Source: Actinomycetes bacterium
GTDB taxonomy: Bacteria; Actinomycetota; Thermoleophilia; Solirubrobacterales; JACPNS01
Reading direction: 5' to 3'
Length of the DNA stretch: 64,000 nucleotides
NCBI GenBank assembly: GCA_023404495.1
Contig: JAEYBE010000020.1
Span: 1 to 64,000, forward strand
Below are positions 24,837-33,810 of this stretch, one piece after another. The number at the start of each line of letters is the position of its first letter. Position 1 is the stretch's first letter. The notes below the pieces were generated by a model. The model saw nothing but the letters and a program-made list of their open reading frames with translations. It made no database searches and had not been told where the DNA came from. The translations under genes and the position numbers were made by a program.

Positions 24837-25808
24837 TCAGATCGGCGTCACGTGAAAAGGCTCATACTCGCGCCCGAGTGAGATCGTCAGGATCAGCCGG
24901 GTACGTGCCTTGTAGGAATCGAGGTGGTTCTCGAAGTGCACGCCACTCTCGATCAACTCGTCCCATTTGTTCGGGTAGACGTCCTGAGCGATCGTCGGGC
25001 CGTTGGCGCAGCGGGTGGTGACGATCACCGGGATCTTCGAAGCCGTCTCGATGATCGCGTCTTTCATCGAACTCGGCACCGAGCCGGTTCCGGTCGACTC
25101 GATGACGATGCCCTTGGCCACCGACGTCATCAGCTCGAGTGCGTCCGGGCTTGTGCCAACGCCGACCGTGAGAATCGGGACGATTGGATCGCGATCGTCG
25201 AGCGGCGTGTAGTCGCCGATCCAGTTGGCCTGGGGCCGCGCACTGATCCGCTCGAACTCGTTCTCGACAACGCGCCCGACGGCAGAACCCTCGCGGATGT
25301 TGAAGGCGTCCATCGCCGCCGAATCACGCTTGACCGCGGACCATGCCGGCAGGCAGTAGCGGTACATGCAGATCACGGTGCCCATCGACTCGCCGCTGCG
25401 TGCGGCGATGAAAGACGCGGTGAGGTTGCTGATGCCGTCGTACTCGGGGTGATCGGCCGGCAGCATCGATCCGGTGAAGATCACGTCCGGATTGCCGAGC
25501 GCCTCGGCGATGAAGAACGCCGCGTCCTCCATCGTGTCGGTGCCGTGCGTGACGATCACCGAGTCGTTCTCGGCCAGCGCCTGCTTGACCTCTCCGGCGA
25601 GATTCGAGAGCAAGCTGAAGGAGAGGTCTTCCGAGGGGATGCGATGCGGCTCGTACATCGTCACCTCAACATCAGCGACATGTGCGCCCTCGTCGAGCAT
25701 CGCCACCAAGTGGGCGCCGCCGAGCGCCGGCCGGTGCGACTCGGAATCGCTCTCGCGACGCATGCTGATCGTGCCACCCGTGGTGACCATGCCGATGCGG
25801 TATGCCAT
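24837..25808 (-). CDS. L-asparaginase
   Basis: 323 residues. First catalytic motif TTGGTISM near residue 10 and second VTHGTDTMEDAAFFI; GSMLPADHPEYDG follows, as in type I/II bacterial asparaginases. Hydrolyses asparagine to aspartate and ammonia. No signal peptide, so cytoplasmic. A longer frame runs upstream to 26042 but overlaps the UDG-like gene; ATG 25808 with TAGGAT 8 nt upstream is the start. Confidence 0.92.
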   Translation of the reverse strand: MAYRIGMVTTGGTISMRRESDSESHRPALGGAHLVAMLDEGAHVADVEVTMYEPHRIPSEDLSFSLLSNLAGEVKQALAENDSVIVTHGTDTMEDAAFFIAEALGNPDVIFTGSMLPADHPEYDGISNLTASFIAARSGESMGTVICMYRYCLPAWSAVKRDSAAMDAFNIREGSAVGRVVENEFERISARPQANWIGDYTPLDDRDPIVPILTVGVGTSPDALELMTSVAKGIVIESTGTGSVPSSMKDAIIETASKIPVIVTTRCANGPTIAQDVYPNKWDELIESGVHFENHLDSYKARTRLILTISLGREYEPFHVTPI

Positions 25809-25839
25809 CTGCGCGAATCCTACGCGCGGGCGAGGGCGA

Positions 25840-26469
25840 TCAGTACGGCGGCAGGTCGCCGTGCCAGTCGCCGAGCCGCTTGAAGGCGCGCCAGAACTCC
25901 CGCTTGTAGGGCTCGTCGTCCAGGCAGTCGTCCAGATCCGGTGTGAGCAGCGCCTCGCAGTGCGCCGTCCACGGCTGCACCTGTCCAAGGCGCGACTCGA
26001 GCTGCGCGGCACCCGGCATTCCCAGCACGTTGACGTCGTCAAGTGCCGCTTCGCCCATCACCACGAGGATCCGCGGCTGCACGATCATCAACTCGTCGAG
26101 CACTCGGGCAGTGCATGATTCGGCTGCTTCCATCGGATCAACGGGGCATTTCACGCTGACCGTGCCGTAGACGGTCAGCGGGTCGATCCCCAGCCGCTTG
26201 AACGACTTCTGCAGCGCGATCCCGGCGCGCCCATAGAAGGCGACGCCCTCCTCGACCTCCGCCGGCTTTGCGGTGTGCTTGAGCAGAAAGATGTCGGCCT
26301 GCGGGTGTCCGCTGCCGAGTACCGGCATCAGGTGTCCGCGCGGACACTCGTCGCAGTCGTGGATCTCGTGCGCCAGCGAGTTGAGCTCGCGGATCGCGCG
26401 ATCGAGATAGCGCTCGCGGATCTCGTCGTCGGTGCTCAGTTTGTCTGGAGTTGGCATTTCGTCCGTCAT
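25840..26469 (-). CDS. uracil-DNA glycosylase superfamily protein
   Basis: 209 residues, resembling family 4/5 UDGs. Iron-sulfur-type Cys: CDECPRG (C-x2-C) and VKCPVDPMEAAESC. FYGRAGIALQKSFKRLGIDP and VVMGEAALDDV match the family. The catalytic region that should read GExPGxxED instead reads LLKHTAKPAEVEEG, so activity on uracil is uncertain. It may be a divergent repair enzyme or a non-catalytic relative. Confidence 0.72.
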   Translation of the reverse strand: MTDEMPTPDKLSTDDEIRERYLDRAIRELNSLAHEIHDCDECPRGHLMPVLGSGHPQADIFLLKHTAKPAEVEEGVAFYGRAGIALQKSFKRLGIDPLTVYGTVSVKCPVDPMEAAESCTARVLDELMIVQPRILVVMGEAALDDVNVLGMPGAAQLESRLGQVQPWTAHCEALLTPDLDDCLDDEPYKREFWRAFKRLGDWHGDLPPY

Positions 26470-26717
26470 TGATCTTTCGTGAAGGATGACGACTGTTCAT
26501 GCCATCCGTGCTGTCAAGTTGGATCAGCGGCCGCCGGAGAGTGAAACGCGTCCAGCGCATGCCGCCGATGGTGATTGATTCAGGGTCGGGCGATGCGGTT
26601 CCTTCGCTCCATAACGTCGGCGCAACGACCGCTGCCCCGCGCAAGGGCCGTTGCGGAGATCGCGGACGTGCAGGAGAGAAGCGGACGAACGGTCCTTCGC
26701 ATGCAAGCGATTTGCGG
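26470..26717. other. gene-free stretch
   Basis: No convincing coding frame on either strand; the open frames are Arg/Ser-rich shadows. On the minus strand a TTGACA (26512-26517 as tgtcaa) upstream of the UDG-like gene may be its -35 box. Apart from that I see nothing I can name here; together with the next element it makes a 400-bp gap. Confidence 0.5.
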
Positions 26718-26723
26718 TATAAC

Positions 26724-26892
26724 GGAAGGAACGTTGGCTGATTAAGCGCCTCGACCGCAGATGGCAGGAGCCGAGACCTCCCGTCCGCAAGCTTGCGTCG
26801 CAGCGTCGGCCAACGAAGTTCAATGGACTGGGCTCAGAAGGAGCCGGCCGACCGCGCGACTAGCTGGGAGTCAGCGCCGGCCGGCTTTCTTC
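26724..26892 (+). ncRNA. candidate structured non-coding RNA
   Basis: A -10-like TATAAC (26718-26723) is followed by about 160 nt ending in a very strong intrinsic terminator. GAAC-GTTGGC (from 26729) pairs with GCCAAC-GTTC (about 26806-26820), with a short bulge, closing an inner region that holds GGAG/CTCC and CGCAAGCTTGCG pairings. No coding potential. It does not match tmRNA, RNase P or SRP RNA signatures; size and closed-rod shape recall 6S RNA, which is only a hypothesis. Confidence 0.45.
26842..26892 (+). terminator. strong intrinsic terminator
   Basis: AGCCGGCCG (26842-26850) pairs perfectly with CGGCCGGCT (26878-26886); inside it GCGC/GCGC and GACT/AGTC extend the stem; TTCTTCTT follows on the plus strand. 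The right arm lies in the last codons of the convergent GT-PHP gene, so its T-rich side serves a plus-strand transcript. Confidence 0.85.
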
Positions 26893-28865
26893 TTGGCGTC
26901 AACCGCCCCGCTCTTGACGATCTGAGTGCGGCGCGCCTTGGTGCCGGTGCGTTTTGGCGGCACCTTGCTCTGGACTCCCACGTTCGTCTGCAGGAACTTC
27001 ATCGCCTGCACATAGACGAGGCTGCTCGGAGATCTGGCGATGTCAGCCTCGCGCAGACTCTCCAAGAATTCTTCAGGTCCTTCGAAGTCGAACATGCTGA
27101 TGCGCACGCTGCCAAGGCCCTGCGCCACGTGGCTGTCTGAGCCCGCGCCGGCAACGATGCGGTACTTGGCGGCAAAGCGGGCGGCCTCATCGTTGAACGC
27201 CGAGAACGCGACCCGCGGGTTGAAAACCTCAATCAAGTCGATGTCTTCAAGCACGTCGAGCAGGTGCTTGTAGTCAGGGACCGAGTGCATGCGGTCGAAC
27301 GGGTGCGGCACGTACACAAGGCCTCCCTGGCGCTTGATGTCCGCGATCGCCTCCTGCAGCGTGACGCCCTTGGGAATCTGCTCCTCGATGAAGAGGCCGA
27401 TCACCTCGCCCTGGTCTTTTGTCTTGACCTCCTCGCCGATGATCACCTTCACGCCGTAGTCGTCGGCGAGCTTTGCCGCCTCGTGGGCGCCCGAGACGAT
27501 GTTGTGATCGGTCACCGCGATCGCGCCCAGGCCTTGGACCTTCGCTGTCTCGAGCAGCACTTCCACTGGCGTCGCGCAGTCGTGCGAGTGATTGGTGTGC
27601 ATGTGCAGGTCGACATCGATCCGCTTGCGCCGGCGCAGGCGTTCCTGGATGTGCGGCTTGGGTGCCTTGGCTGGAATCAGATCGTGGCGGCGCACGCGCG
27701 TCTCGTAGTAGAGCTCCTCGAAGCGAGCCGCGACCTGATCCCAGGTATTGGTCTGCGCGAAGCGGCGGGCGCGCTCGCGCGTGCTTGCGAGCAGCTCCGG
27801 CTCCTGAATCAGTCGTGTGAGCTGGTCGGCAAGGGCGGTGGCGTTACCCGACTCGAACATCAGCCCGAGGTCGCCGTCGTCGAGCGCCTCCTTGTAGGAC
27901 TCAAGATCGGCGGCCAGCGGCGCGGCGCCGCTGGCGACGATTCGCGCGACGTACCCGGGGCTCGGTGCCGTGCCGGCGCTGGCGGCCACGGCGATATCGG
28001 CAGTCGCGATCAGGTCTGCGGCGCTCGACTGCTTGGCTGAGACAAAGGTGGTGCGCTCGCGCATGCGGTTGGAAAGGCTCGGCGGCGCGACTGCGGTCTC
28101 TGCCGGTACACGGAACGTCGCGTGCCAATGAAGATCGCGTGGGAGCTTGCGCAGCGCACGAATCAGAATCCGCTGGGCGGCGCGCTCCTCAACGCCGTCG
28201 AGAAAGATCTCAACCGGCGCTCCGGCCGGTTTGGGCGGCCGCTCGTGCGGCGCTTCGGCGCCGGGCCCGATCACCGAGTAGTCGCCGCCGAAATAGCTGC
28301 CGACGAGATCCTTCGTGCCGTGGTTGATCGCCGTGCGCGCGTCGAGGCGACCGAAGAAGAGCTCTACGAACTTGCGTGCGACCTGCGTGGAGAGCGTGCG
28401 CTCGGTCGATTGGTGAAAGGTGCCGACGTTGAGCGTGAAGCTCATGCGCAGCGCGGCGCTCGCAGCGCTGGGCGCAAACGGCTCGTGCACATGCACGAAA
28501 TCAAAACCGTCGATCTGAAAGAGCTGCTCAAGCGTGCGCGCCACATCGATCGGCACGGCCGCTGTGCCGCCGAGCTTGGCCGGCGGAAACGGCAGCGCGG
28601 CACCGATTGCGAGCACCGGCGGTCCATCCGATGCGCGACGATCAAAGAGTGGATCGAGCGAGCCGGCCTTCGCGGCCTGCTTGATCTTTGCGCGGGACTC
28701 TTTTACATCCTTGCGGCTGTGACTGGGCGCGACCACCAAGACTTCGTGGCCGCGCTGCTGAAGCGCTTTGGAAAGACCAAGCACGTAGCGGTTGGTCTCA
28801 CGCTCGTCCTCGATCGCATACGGGGTGACCTGCGCGATGCGAAGCTTTGGGGGGTCCGTGGGCAT
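26871..28865 (-). CDS. fusion of GT4-like glycosyltransferase and PHP phosphoesterase
   Basis: 664 residues. Residues 1-390 look like a GT-B glycosyltransferase (opening LRIAQVTPYAIEDERETNRYVLGLSKALQQRGHEV split over the usual Rossmann start; FVHVHEPF; a C-terminal nucleotide-binding half), but the EX7E catalytic motif is not recognisable in SPGYVARIVASGAAPLA. Residues 415-630 are a PHP domain with metal motifs DLHMHTNHSHDC, VTDHN, GEEVKT, PHPFDR and GSDSH, all intact. Basic tail (KKKAGRR). The PHP half probably hydrolyses a phosphoester; the GT half may be a binding module. Confidence 0.85.
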   Translation of the reverse strand: MPTDPPKLRIAQVTPYAIEDERETNRYVLGLSKALQQRGHEVLVVAPSHSRKDVKESRAKIKQAAKAGSLDPLFDRRASDGPPVLAIGAALPFPPAKLGGTAAVPIDVARTLEQLFQIDGFDFVHVHEPFAPSAASAALRMSFTLNVGTFHQSTERTLSTQVARKFVELFFGRLDARTAINHGTKDLVGSYFGGDYSVIGPGAEAPHERPPKPAGAPVEIFLDGVEERAAQRILIRALRKLPRDLHWHATFRVPAETAVAPPSLSNRMRERTTFVSAKQSSAADLIATADIAVAASAGTAPSPGYVARIVASGAAPLAADLESYKEALDDGDLGLMFESGNATALADQLTRLIQEPELLASTRERARRFAQTNTWDQVAARFEELYYETRVRRHDLIPAKAPKPHIQERLRRRKRIDVDLHMHTNHSHDCATPVEVLLETAKVQGLGAIAVTDHNIVSGAHEAAKLADDYGVKVIIGEEVKTKDQGEVIGLFIEEQIPKGVTLQEAIADIKRQGGLVYVPHPFDRMHSVPDYKHLLDVLEDIDLIEVFNPRVAFSAFNDEAARFAAKYRIVAGAGSDSHVAQGLGSVRISMFDFEGPEEFLESLREADIARSPSSLVYVQAMKFLQTNVGVQSKVPPKRTGTKARRTQIVKSGAVDAKKKAGRR

Positions 28866-28877
28866 TGCAGGGGGATG

Positions 28878-29210
28878 TTACGCCTGCAGGCTCAGCACGA
28901 AGTCGTACGCCTGCTCGGCGAGCGCGATGGCACGATCCTCGTCGACCCCTGGGCCGAAGACGAACCACTCCTTCATGAAGCGGCCCGGACCTGGCTCGAA
29001 CTGGGTTGCCTCGCCGGATTCGACGAGCGGCGCGCCGGTTGAGACAGGGAGCTTCAGGACAAGATCGCCCAGCCGGTAGATCGCGAAGATCTTGCCGTTG
29101 ACGGTGAGCGCATCGCGGGCGAAGGCCTTCTTCTTCGCGACACCGGGACGGTCGATGAAGTTGGCGGTCAGTCGTTCTTCGAACCCGTCGCTGGTGTCGA
29201 GCGGATGCAC
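28878..29210 (-). CDS. TfoX N-terminal-domain-like protein
   Basis: 110 residues. AKKKAFARDALTVNGKIFAIYRLGDLVLKLP and FMKEWFVFGPG match the small TfoX_N/MmcQ-like fold. Stand-alone members are common and uncharacterised; no competence role is implied. It lies 3 bp after the HerA-like gene. Confidence 0.65.
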   Translation of the reverse strand: MHPLDTSDGFEERLTANFIDRPGVAKKKAFARDALTVNGKIFAIYRLGDLVLKLPVSTGAPLVESGEATQFEPGPGRFMKEWFVFGPGVDEDRAIALAEQAYDFVLSLQA

Positions 29211-29213
29211 TGC

Positions 29214-30800
29214 TCAGATCTTTTTCTTGAGGATTCCGAATGCACCGCGGATCAGCTGGTTCTGCAGCTGCTTGCCCTGGCTGCTCTTGAGGAAATCGGT
29301 CACCGCGTTGCCGTCGTTCTTCTTGGCCTTTGGTGCCTTGGGCGCCTTCGGCGCTGGTGCGGTCGGCTTGCCTTCGGCGGGCGGCGCCCCCTCTGGCAGC
29401 GGCGACGGCGCCGGTGTTGTCCCAGGCGCGGCGGCGCTCTGCGCGATTCGGCCTTCGAGCATTTCCTTGGCGCTCTGCGGATCGACCCGCTGCGCATACT
29501 TGGGAGCGAGCTTGGACTGCGCGGTCGTCGCCTTGACGTTGTCGGCCACGCCGATCTGTGAGCGCGGCGAGAGCAAACGCGTGTAGGCGACGGGAGTGGG
29601 GATGCCCTTGGAGCTCAGCACGGTCACGATCGCCTCGCCGATGCCAAGGCTGGTCAGCACTTCCGAGAGGTCGTAGGCATCGGACTTGGGGTACGTCGAG
29701 ACTGTCTGCTTGAGCGCTTTGGCGTCGTCTGGCGTGAACGCACGCAGCGCATGCTGCACCCGCGCACCGAGCTGACCGAGAACCTCGGCCGGGATGTCGG
29801 TGGGGTTCTGCGTGACGAAGAAGATGCCGACTCCCTTCGAGCGAATCAGCCGCACGGTCTGCGCGACCGATTCGAGAAAGGCCTTGCTCGCGTCGTTGAA
29901 GAGCAGGTGCGACTCATCGAAGAAGAAAACGAGCTTCGGTTTGTCGAGGTCGCCGGCTTCGGGGAGCGTCTCAAAGAGTTCGGCGATCATGCCCATCAGC
30001 GCTGTCGAGAAAAGCGCCGGCTTGTCCTGCACCGCCGGCAGCTCGACCGCACTGATTACGCCGCGACCATCAGGCGCGATGCGCATCAGGTCGGCGACAT
30101 CGAACTGCGTCTCGCCGAAGTACTCATCGCCCCCGGCGTCGCCCAGCGCTGTGATCTGCCGCAGCAGCACGCCGATCGTCTGGCTGGAGACGCCGCCGAT
30201 CCCTTTGAGGTCTGCCTTTCCCTCGTCCGAGTCGAGGAACATCAACATCGCGCGCAGGTCCTCGAGATCCACCAGTGGCAGCTGACGCTCGTCGGCGTAG
30301 TGAAAGAGCAGGGCAAGCGACTGCTCTTGGGTTTCGTTGCTGCCGAGGATCTTGGCCAGCAGCTGCGGGCCGAAGTCGCTGATCGTCGCGCGCACGGGAA
30401 CGCCGTCTCCGATACCGCCGAGGCTGAGGTACTCGACCGGATAAGCCGTCGGCTGAAAATCGACGCCGAGCTCCTTGAATCTTTCGGCGGCCGGACCGTC
30501 TTGCGGAGCCGGAAGCGTGAGGCCCGAAAGGTCTCCCTTCATGTCTGCGACCACGACAGGTACCCCGTTGGCGCTGAGGTTCTCTGCGAGCAGCTGGAGC
30601 GTGACGGTCTTGCCTGTGCCGGTGGCCCCCGCAATCAGCCCGTGGCGGTTGAACATTGCCAGCGGAACCTTGACGATCGCATCGTTGAATGTCTCGCCTC
30701 CGACCGACACGCGGCCGAGATCGATCGCGGGTTTGTCGGTGTCGTAACCGGCGGCGATCTGCTTGGCGGTGTCTGCGTTGCTGGCTGCCTGATCGTTCAT
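29214..30800 (-). CDS. HerA-like ATPase (DUF853 family)
   Basis: 528 residues. Walker A GATGTGKT (about 58-65), Walker B LVFFFDESHLLF, FVTQNPTDIPAEVLGQLG as in the HerA/FtsK-like DUF853 group. The C-terminal 100 residues are Pro/Ala/Lys-rich (KPTAPAPKAPKAPKAKK), followed by a short helix. Function unknown; DUF853 proteins resemble DNA-translocating helicases but lack proven partners. It follows the PNPOx-like gene by 11 bp. Confidence 0.88.
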   Translation of the reverse strand: MNDQAASNADTAKQIAAGYDTDKPAIDLGRVSVGGETFNDAIVKVPLAMFNRHGLIAGATGTGKTVTLQLLAENLSANGVPVVVADMKGDLSGLTLPAPQDGPAAERFKELGVDFQPTAYPVEYLSLGGIGDGVPVRATISDFGPQLLAKILGSNETQEQSLALLFHYADERQLPLVDLEDLRAMLMFLDSDEGKADLKGIGGVSSQTIGVLLRQITALGDAGGDEYFGETQFDVADLMRIAPDGRGVISAVELPAVQDKPALFSTALMGMIAELFETLPEAGDLDKPKLVFFFDESHLLFNDASKAFLESVAQTVRLIRSKGVGIFFVTQNPTDIPAEVLGQLGARVQHALRAFTPDDAKALKQTVSTYPKSDAYDLSEVLTSLGIGEAIVTVLSSKGIPTPVAYTRLLSPRSQIGVADNVKATTAQSKLAPKYAQRVDPQSAKEMLEGRIAQSAAAPGTTPAPSPLPEGAPPAEGKPTAPAPKAPKAPKAKKNDGNAVTDFLKSSQGKQLQNQLIRGAFGILKKKI

Positions 30801-30811
30801 GGTGGGCGAGG

Positions 30812-31492
30812 CTACTCCGCGGGCGAACGCCAGCGGTCTTGAATCCGTCGAAGCGACGGCGGCGGCTCGATTCCATCGCGCAGCGCCGGGTCCGGGATCG
30901 GCTCGCCAAGGCTGTGGCGCATCGGGATCACACCGGCCCAGATATCCAGCGCGTAATCCTCGTCCTCATCCTCCGGCGGACCCGCATTGATCTTCGCGCT
31001 GGCCTCGCTGAGTGGGAGCTTGAGCAGCGCCATGCGCTTGGCCTCTTTCTCCGTCGGCACGCGGGCCTCCGCCCAGCGCCCGGGGAAGATCTCCTCGAAG
31101 AAGTCATGCATCAACTGGTCCTTGACGGGACCCTCAGGTACTAGCTCCGCCTGGCCGAAGACCATCACCGAACGGAAGTTCACATTGTGATTGAGCACGC
31201 TCCTGGCGAGTACCAGGCCGTCGGTTTCTGCGACGGTGACGCAGATCTTCGCTCCTCCACCGATCGATTTGAGCGTCCGACTCGCCGCCGAGCCGTGCAC
31301 GACCAGGTCTTCGCCGATCAGCGCATGGATCGTCGGCACACTGAAACCCTGACCGCCCTCGTCCGCGAACCCGATGTGGCAGAGGTAGGTCTCTCGTAGT
31401 ACGCGCTTGATCGTCGCCCAGTCGGGCTGCGCCAGCTGCGGCTCGCGGCGAAGCTTGGTCAGGTCGTTGATTGGGGCTTCGCCGCTGGGCAT
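30812..31492 (-). CDS. pyridoxamine 5'-phosphate oxidase-like FMN-binding protein (NimA-like)
   Basis: 226 residues. Split-barrel flavin fold: TYLCHIGFADEGGQGFSVPTIHALIGEDLVVHGSAASRTLKSIGG and VNFRSVMVFGQAELV are typical of the nitroimidazole-resistance-like group. The C-terminal half adds a helical region with acidic linker (GPPEDEDEDYALDIWAGVIPM). Cofactor is probably FMN or F420; substrate unknown. Confidence 0.85.
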   Translation of the reverse strand: MPSGEAPINDLTKLRREPQLAQPDWATIKRVLRETYLCHIGFADEGGQGFSVPTIHALIGEDLVVHGSAASRTLKSIGGGAKICVTVAETDGLVLARSVLNHNVNFRSVMVFGQAELVPEGPVKDQLMHDFFEEIFPGRWAEARVPTEKEAKRMALLKLPLSEASAKINAGPPEDEDEDYALDIWAGVIPMRHSLGEPIPDPALRDGIEPPPSLRRIQDRWRSPAE

Positions 31493-31525
31493 GGGCGCAA
31501 GATTCTTCGCTTGGTGCCGCTCGGA

Positions 31526-33721
31526 CTACGCGTGCTCGGTCGCGGGTTCGGCGGATTTCGCTTCGATCTCCCAGTGCGGAAGGATCCGATCGAGCCATTT
31601 CGGGATCCACCAGTTGGCCTCGCCCATCAGCTGCAGGATCGCCGGCACGAGGACCATTCGCACCAAAGTCGCATCCAAGAAGACAGCTGTCGCCATGCCG
31701 ATGCCCATCAGGCGCAGGAACATCAGATCGCTGAACGCGAACGACAGGAAGACCGCGATCATGATCGCTGCGGCGGCAGTGATCACCCGAGCTGTGCGCG
31801 CGAGGCCGATTGTCACGGCGTCGTGGGTCTCGCGGCCGCGCAGATACTCCTCGCGAACGCGGCTCATCAGGAAGACCTCGTAGTCCATCGAGAGCCCGAA
31901 GAGGATCGAGAACATGATCACCGGCACAAATGGGGCAATCGGGACCTCCTGGCCGACTCCGAGCATTTGCCCGAATGTGCCGCCCTGGGCCGCGAGCGTG
32001 ATCACGCCGAATGAAGCGCCCACGCTGAGCAGGTTCATCACGCCGGCCTTGATCGCGATCACCGGGGATCGGAAGGCCAGCAGCAAGATGATCAACGAGA
32101 GCAGGACCACGCCGAGAATGAAGATCGGCATGCGATCAGCCAGGTATTCGCTCTGGTCGATGAACGACGGAGTCTGGCCGCCGAGCAGGACCGTCGCGCC
32201 GGTACCCGCCACCGCGGCGGGCAGCACGCGGTCGCGCAAGTCGTCGGCGAGCGCCTCGGTCGCCGGGTCTTGTGGGGCGTCCTTGGGCGAAACAATCATT
32301 AGTGCAGTCGTGCCGCTCTCGCTGATCTGCGGTTTCGCGACGTTCGTCACCTCCGGCACGCCCTCAAGCGAGGTCACGACCTTGTTGGCGGCTCGCAACG
32401 TCTGCTGCTCGCTGAAGCCGTTACCAGTCACGGCGACGAAGAATGGCCCGTTGGCGCCAGGACCGAATCCCTTTTCGATCAGCTTGTACGCCTTGTAGGT
32501 CATGTCGCTCTCCGGATTGGTGGAGGCGTCTGGAAAGCCGAGGTTCATGTCCTTCGCGGGTATCGCGAGGGCCACCAAGATCACGGTTGCGACGATCGCG
32601 AACGGCCAGGGGCGCTTCTGGATCTGACGACTCCAGCGGGCCGCGGGCGGCAGATGGTTGGGATCGTTCTCGCGCTCGCGCCGCGTGTGCGCGTCGGCGA
32701 CCCCCGGCAGTTTGAGTCGGTTGACGCGCGGACCGAGCATCGCCAGCAGCGCCGGAAGGAGAGTGATCGACGTCAGCAGCACCACGAGCACAGCGAGGCT
32801 CGTGTCGAGCGCGACACCGCGCAGGTACTCGACTCCAACCAGAAAGAGTCCCATCACTGCCAGCACCACCGTCATGCCGGCGACGATCACGCTGCGGCCG
32901 GCGGTTGCCAGCGCCTCGGCAAGCGACTCTTCGACGTCGTCAGAGATATCCAGTGCGTCGCGAAAGCGCGTGAGCACGAGCAGCGCGTAGTCGATTCCGA
33001 CACCGACCGCCAGCAACTCTGCGACCTGCGGAGCCCAGTCGGGCACGCCGACGATGTCCGCGAGTACATAGGTGAGCAGAATTCCGATGCCCAGACCGAA
33101 CAGCGCCGTGATGATTGGCAAACCGGCAGCGATCACGGATCCGAATGCGATCAGCAGGATGATCATCGCCGCCAGGAACGCTGGACCCTTTGGGCCGCCG
33201 GCAGACTGGAAGAAGCTGGAGCTGAGCTCAACCTCTAGGCCGGAGCCACTGGCCTGCTCGGCCAGCTCCATCATCTTGTCTCCCTCGGCCTTCTTGAACT
33301 GCGTCCCATCCTTTGTCAGCGGGATCGCGAATGTGCCGATCGACTTGTCCGGCGAGATCTGCCAGGTCTCTTGCGCCGGGGCAGCGCCGATTCCATCCAG
33401 CGCGGTGAGCTTCGCCGTGAGCGCCTTGACCTTGGCGACCGTGGCCGGTGCGGTCGCGTTGCCGTCCGCCGGAGCCCAGACGACGTCCAGCGTCTGGCCA
33501 TTGTTGCCGGGGAACTCGGCGGAGATCACCTCTCCGGCTTGTTTGCTGTCTGAACCCGGAGTGGTGTAGTCGGCCTTGAACTCACCGGGAAACGCCTTCG
33601 AGAGTCCGAATGAGGCGAACAACACGCCGATCCAGATCAGGACTGTCAGCTTGCGATGGCGGTAGATCCAACGGGCGAGCGAAGCGAGTGCGCCCTGGTG
33701 AGTCTCGGGGGAAGAGTTCAT
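31526..33721 (-). CDS. MMPL family transporter
   Basis: 731 residues, RND-superfamily exporter. One N-terminal helix (RHRKLTVLIWIGVLFASFGLS), a first extracytoplasmic domain, a five-helix bundle with GVGIDYALLVLTRFRDAL, a second half repeat with FGLSMDYEVFLMSRVREEYLRG, and a final helix bundle. Both GxDYxxFLxxR-type motifs hold the proton-relay Asp-Tyr pair. Family members export lipids and drugs. ATG 33721 is chosen because the longer frame runs antisense into the neighbour; TATTTT is 7 nt upstream. Confidence 0.93.
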   Translation of the reverse strand: MNSSPETHQGALASLARWIYRHRKLTVLIWIGVLFASFGLSKAFPGEFKADYTTPGSDSKQAGEVISAEFPGNNGQTLDVVWAPADGNATAPATVAKVKALTAKLTALDGIGAAPAQETWQISPDKSIGTFAIPLTKDGTQFKKAEGDKMMELAEQASGSGLEVELSSSFFQSAGGPKGPAFLAAMIILLIAFGSVIAAGLPIITALFGLGIGILLTYVLADIVGVPDWAPQVAELLAVGVGIDYALLVLTRFRDALDISDDVEESLAEALATAGRSVIVAGMTVVLAVMGLFLVGVEYLRGVALDTSLAVLVVLLTSITLLPALLAMLGPRVNRLKLPGVADAHTRRERENDPNHLPPAARWSRQIQKRPWPFAIVATVILVALAIPAKDMNLGFPDASTNPESDMTYKAYKLIEKGFGPGANGPFFVAVTGNGFSEQQTLRAANKVVTSLEGVPEVTNVAKPQISESGTTALMIVSPKDAPQDPATEALADDLRDRVLPAAVAGTGATVLLGGQTPSFIDQSEYLADRMPIFILGVVLLSLIILLLAFRSPVIAIKAGVMNLLSVGASFGVITLAAQGGTFGQMLGVGQEVPIAPFVPVIMFSILFGLSMDYEVFLMSRVREEYLRGRETHDAVTIGLARTARVITAAAAIMIAVFLSFAFSDLMFLRLMGIGMATAVFLDATLVRMVLVPAILQLMGEANWWIPKWLDRILPHWEIEAKSAEPATEHA

Positions 33722-33735
33722 ACGGGGGAAAATAT

Positions 33736-33767
33736 CCAACGGCCTGCCCGAATGGGCAGGCCGTTGG
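33736..33767 (-). terminator. intrinsic terminator between inositol-phosphate synthase and MMPL genes
   Basis: A perfect 14-bp inverted repeat (CCAACGGCCTGCCC with its complement, 4-nt loop). On the minus strand it is followed by ATATTTT, so it terminates the upstream synthase transcript; the same T-run serves as the MMPL -10 hexamer. Confidence 0.9.
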
Positions 33768-33810
33768 CAAACGAACCGCTTGTTCAAGCGGGGGTCCGGA
33801 TAGCCCGGCG

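Noticed and set aside
25809..26042. N-terminal extension of the asparaginase
   Set aside because: The extra residues overlap the UDG-like gene, are Ser/Arg/Trp-rich, and the leaderless signal points to the ATG at 25808.
26499..26823. Short open frames in the gap on both strands
   Set aside because: Arg/Ser/Gly-rich without a recognisable domain, start signal or RBS; the structured-RNA reading explains the end of the gap better.
26718..26892. tmRNA, RNase P RNA or SRP RNA
   Set aside because: None of the conserved motifs are present (no GGTTCGA end, no GGAAAGTCC core, no SRP GGAAGGAAGCA helix-8 loop).
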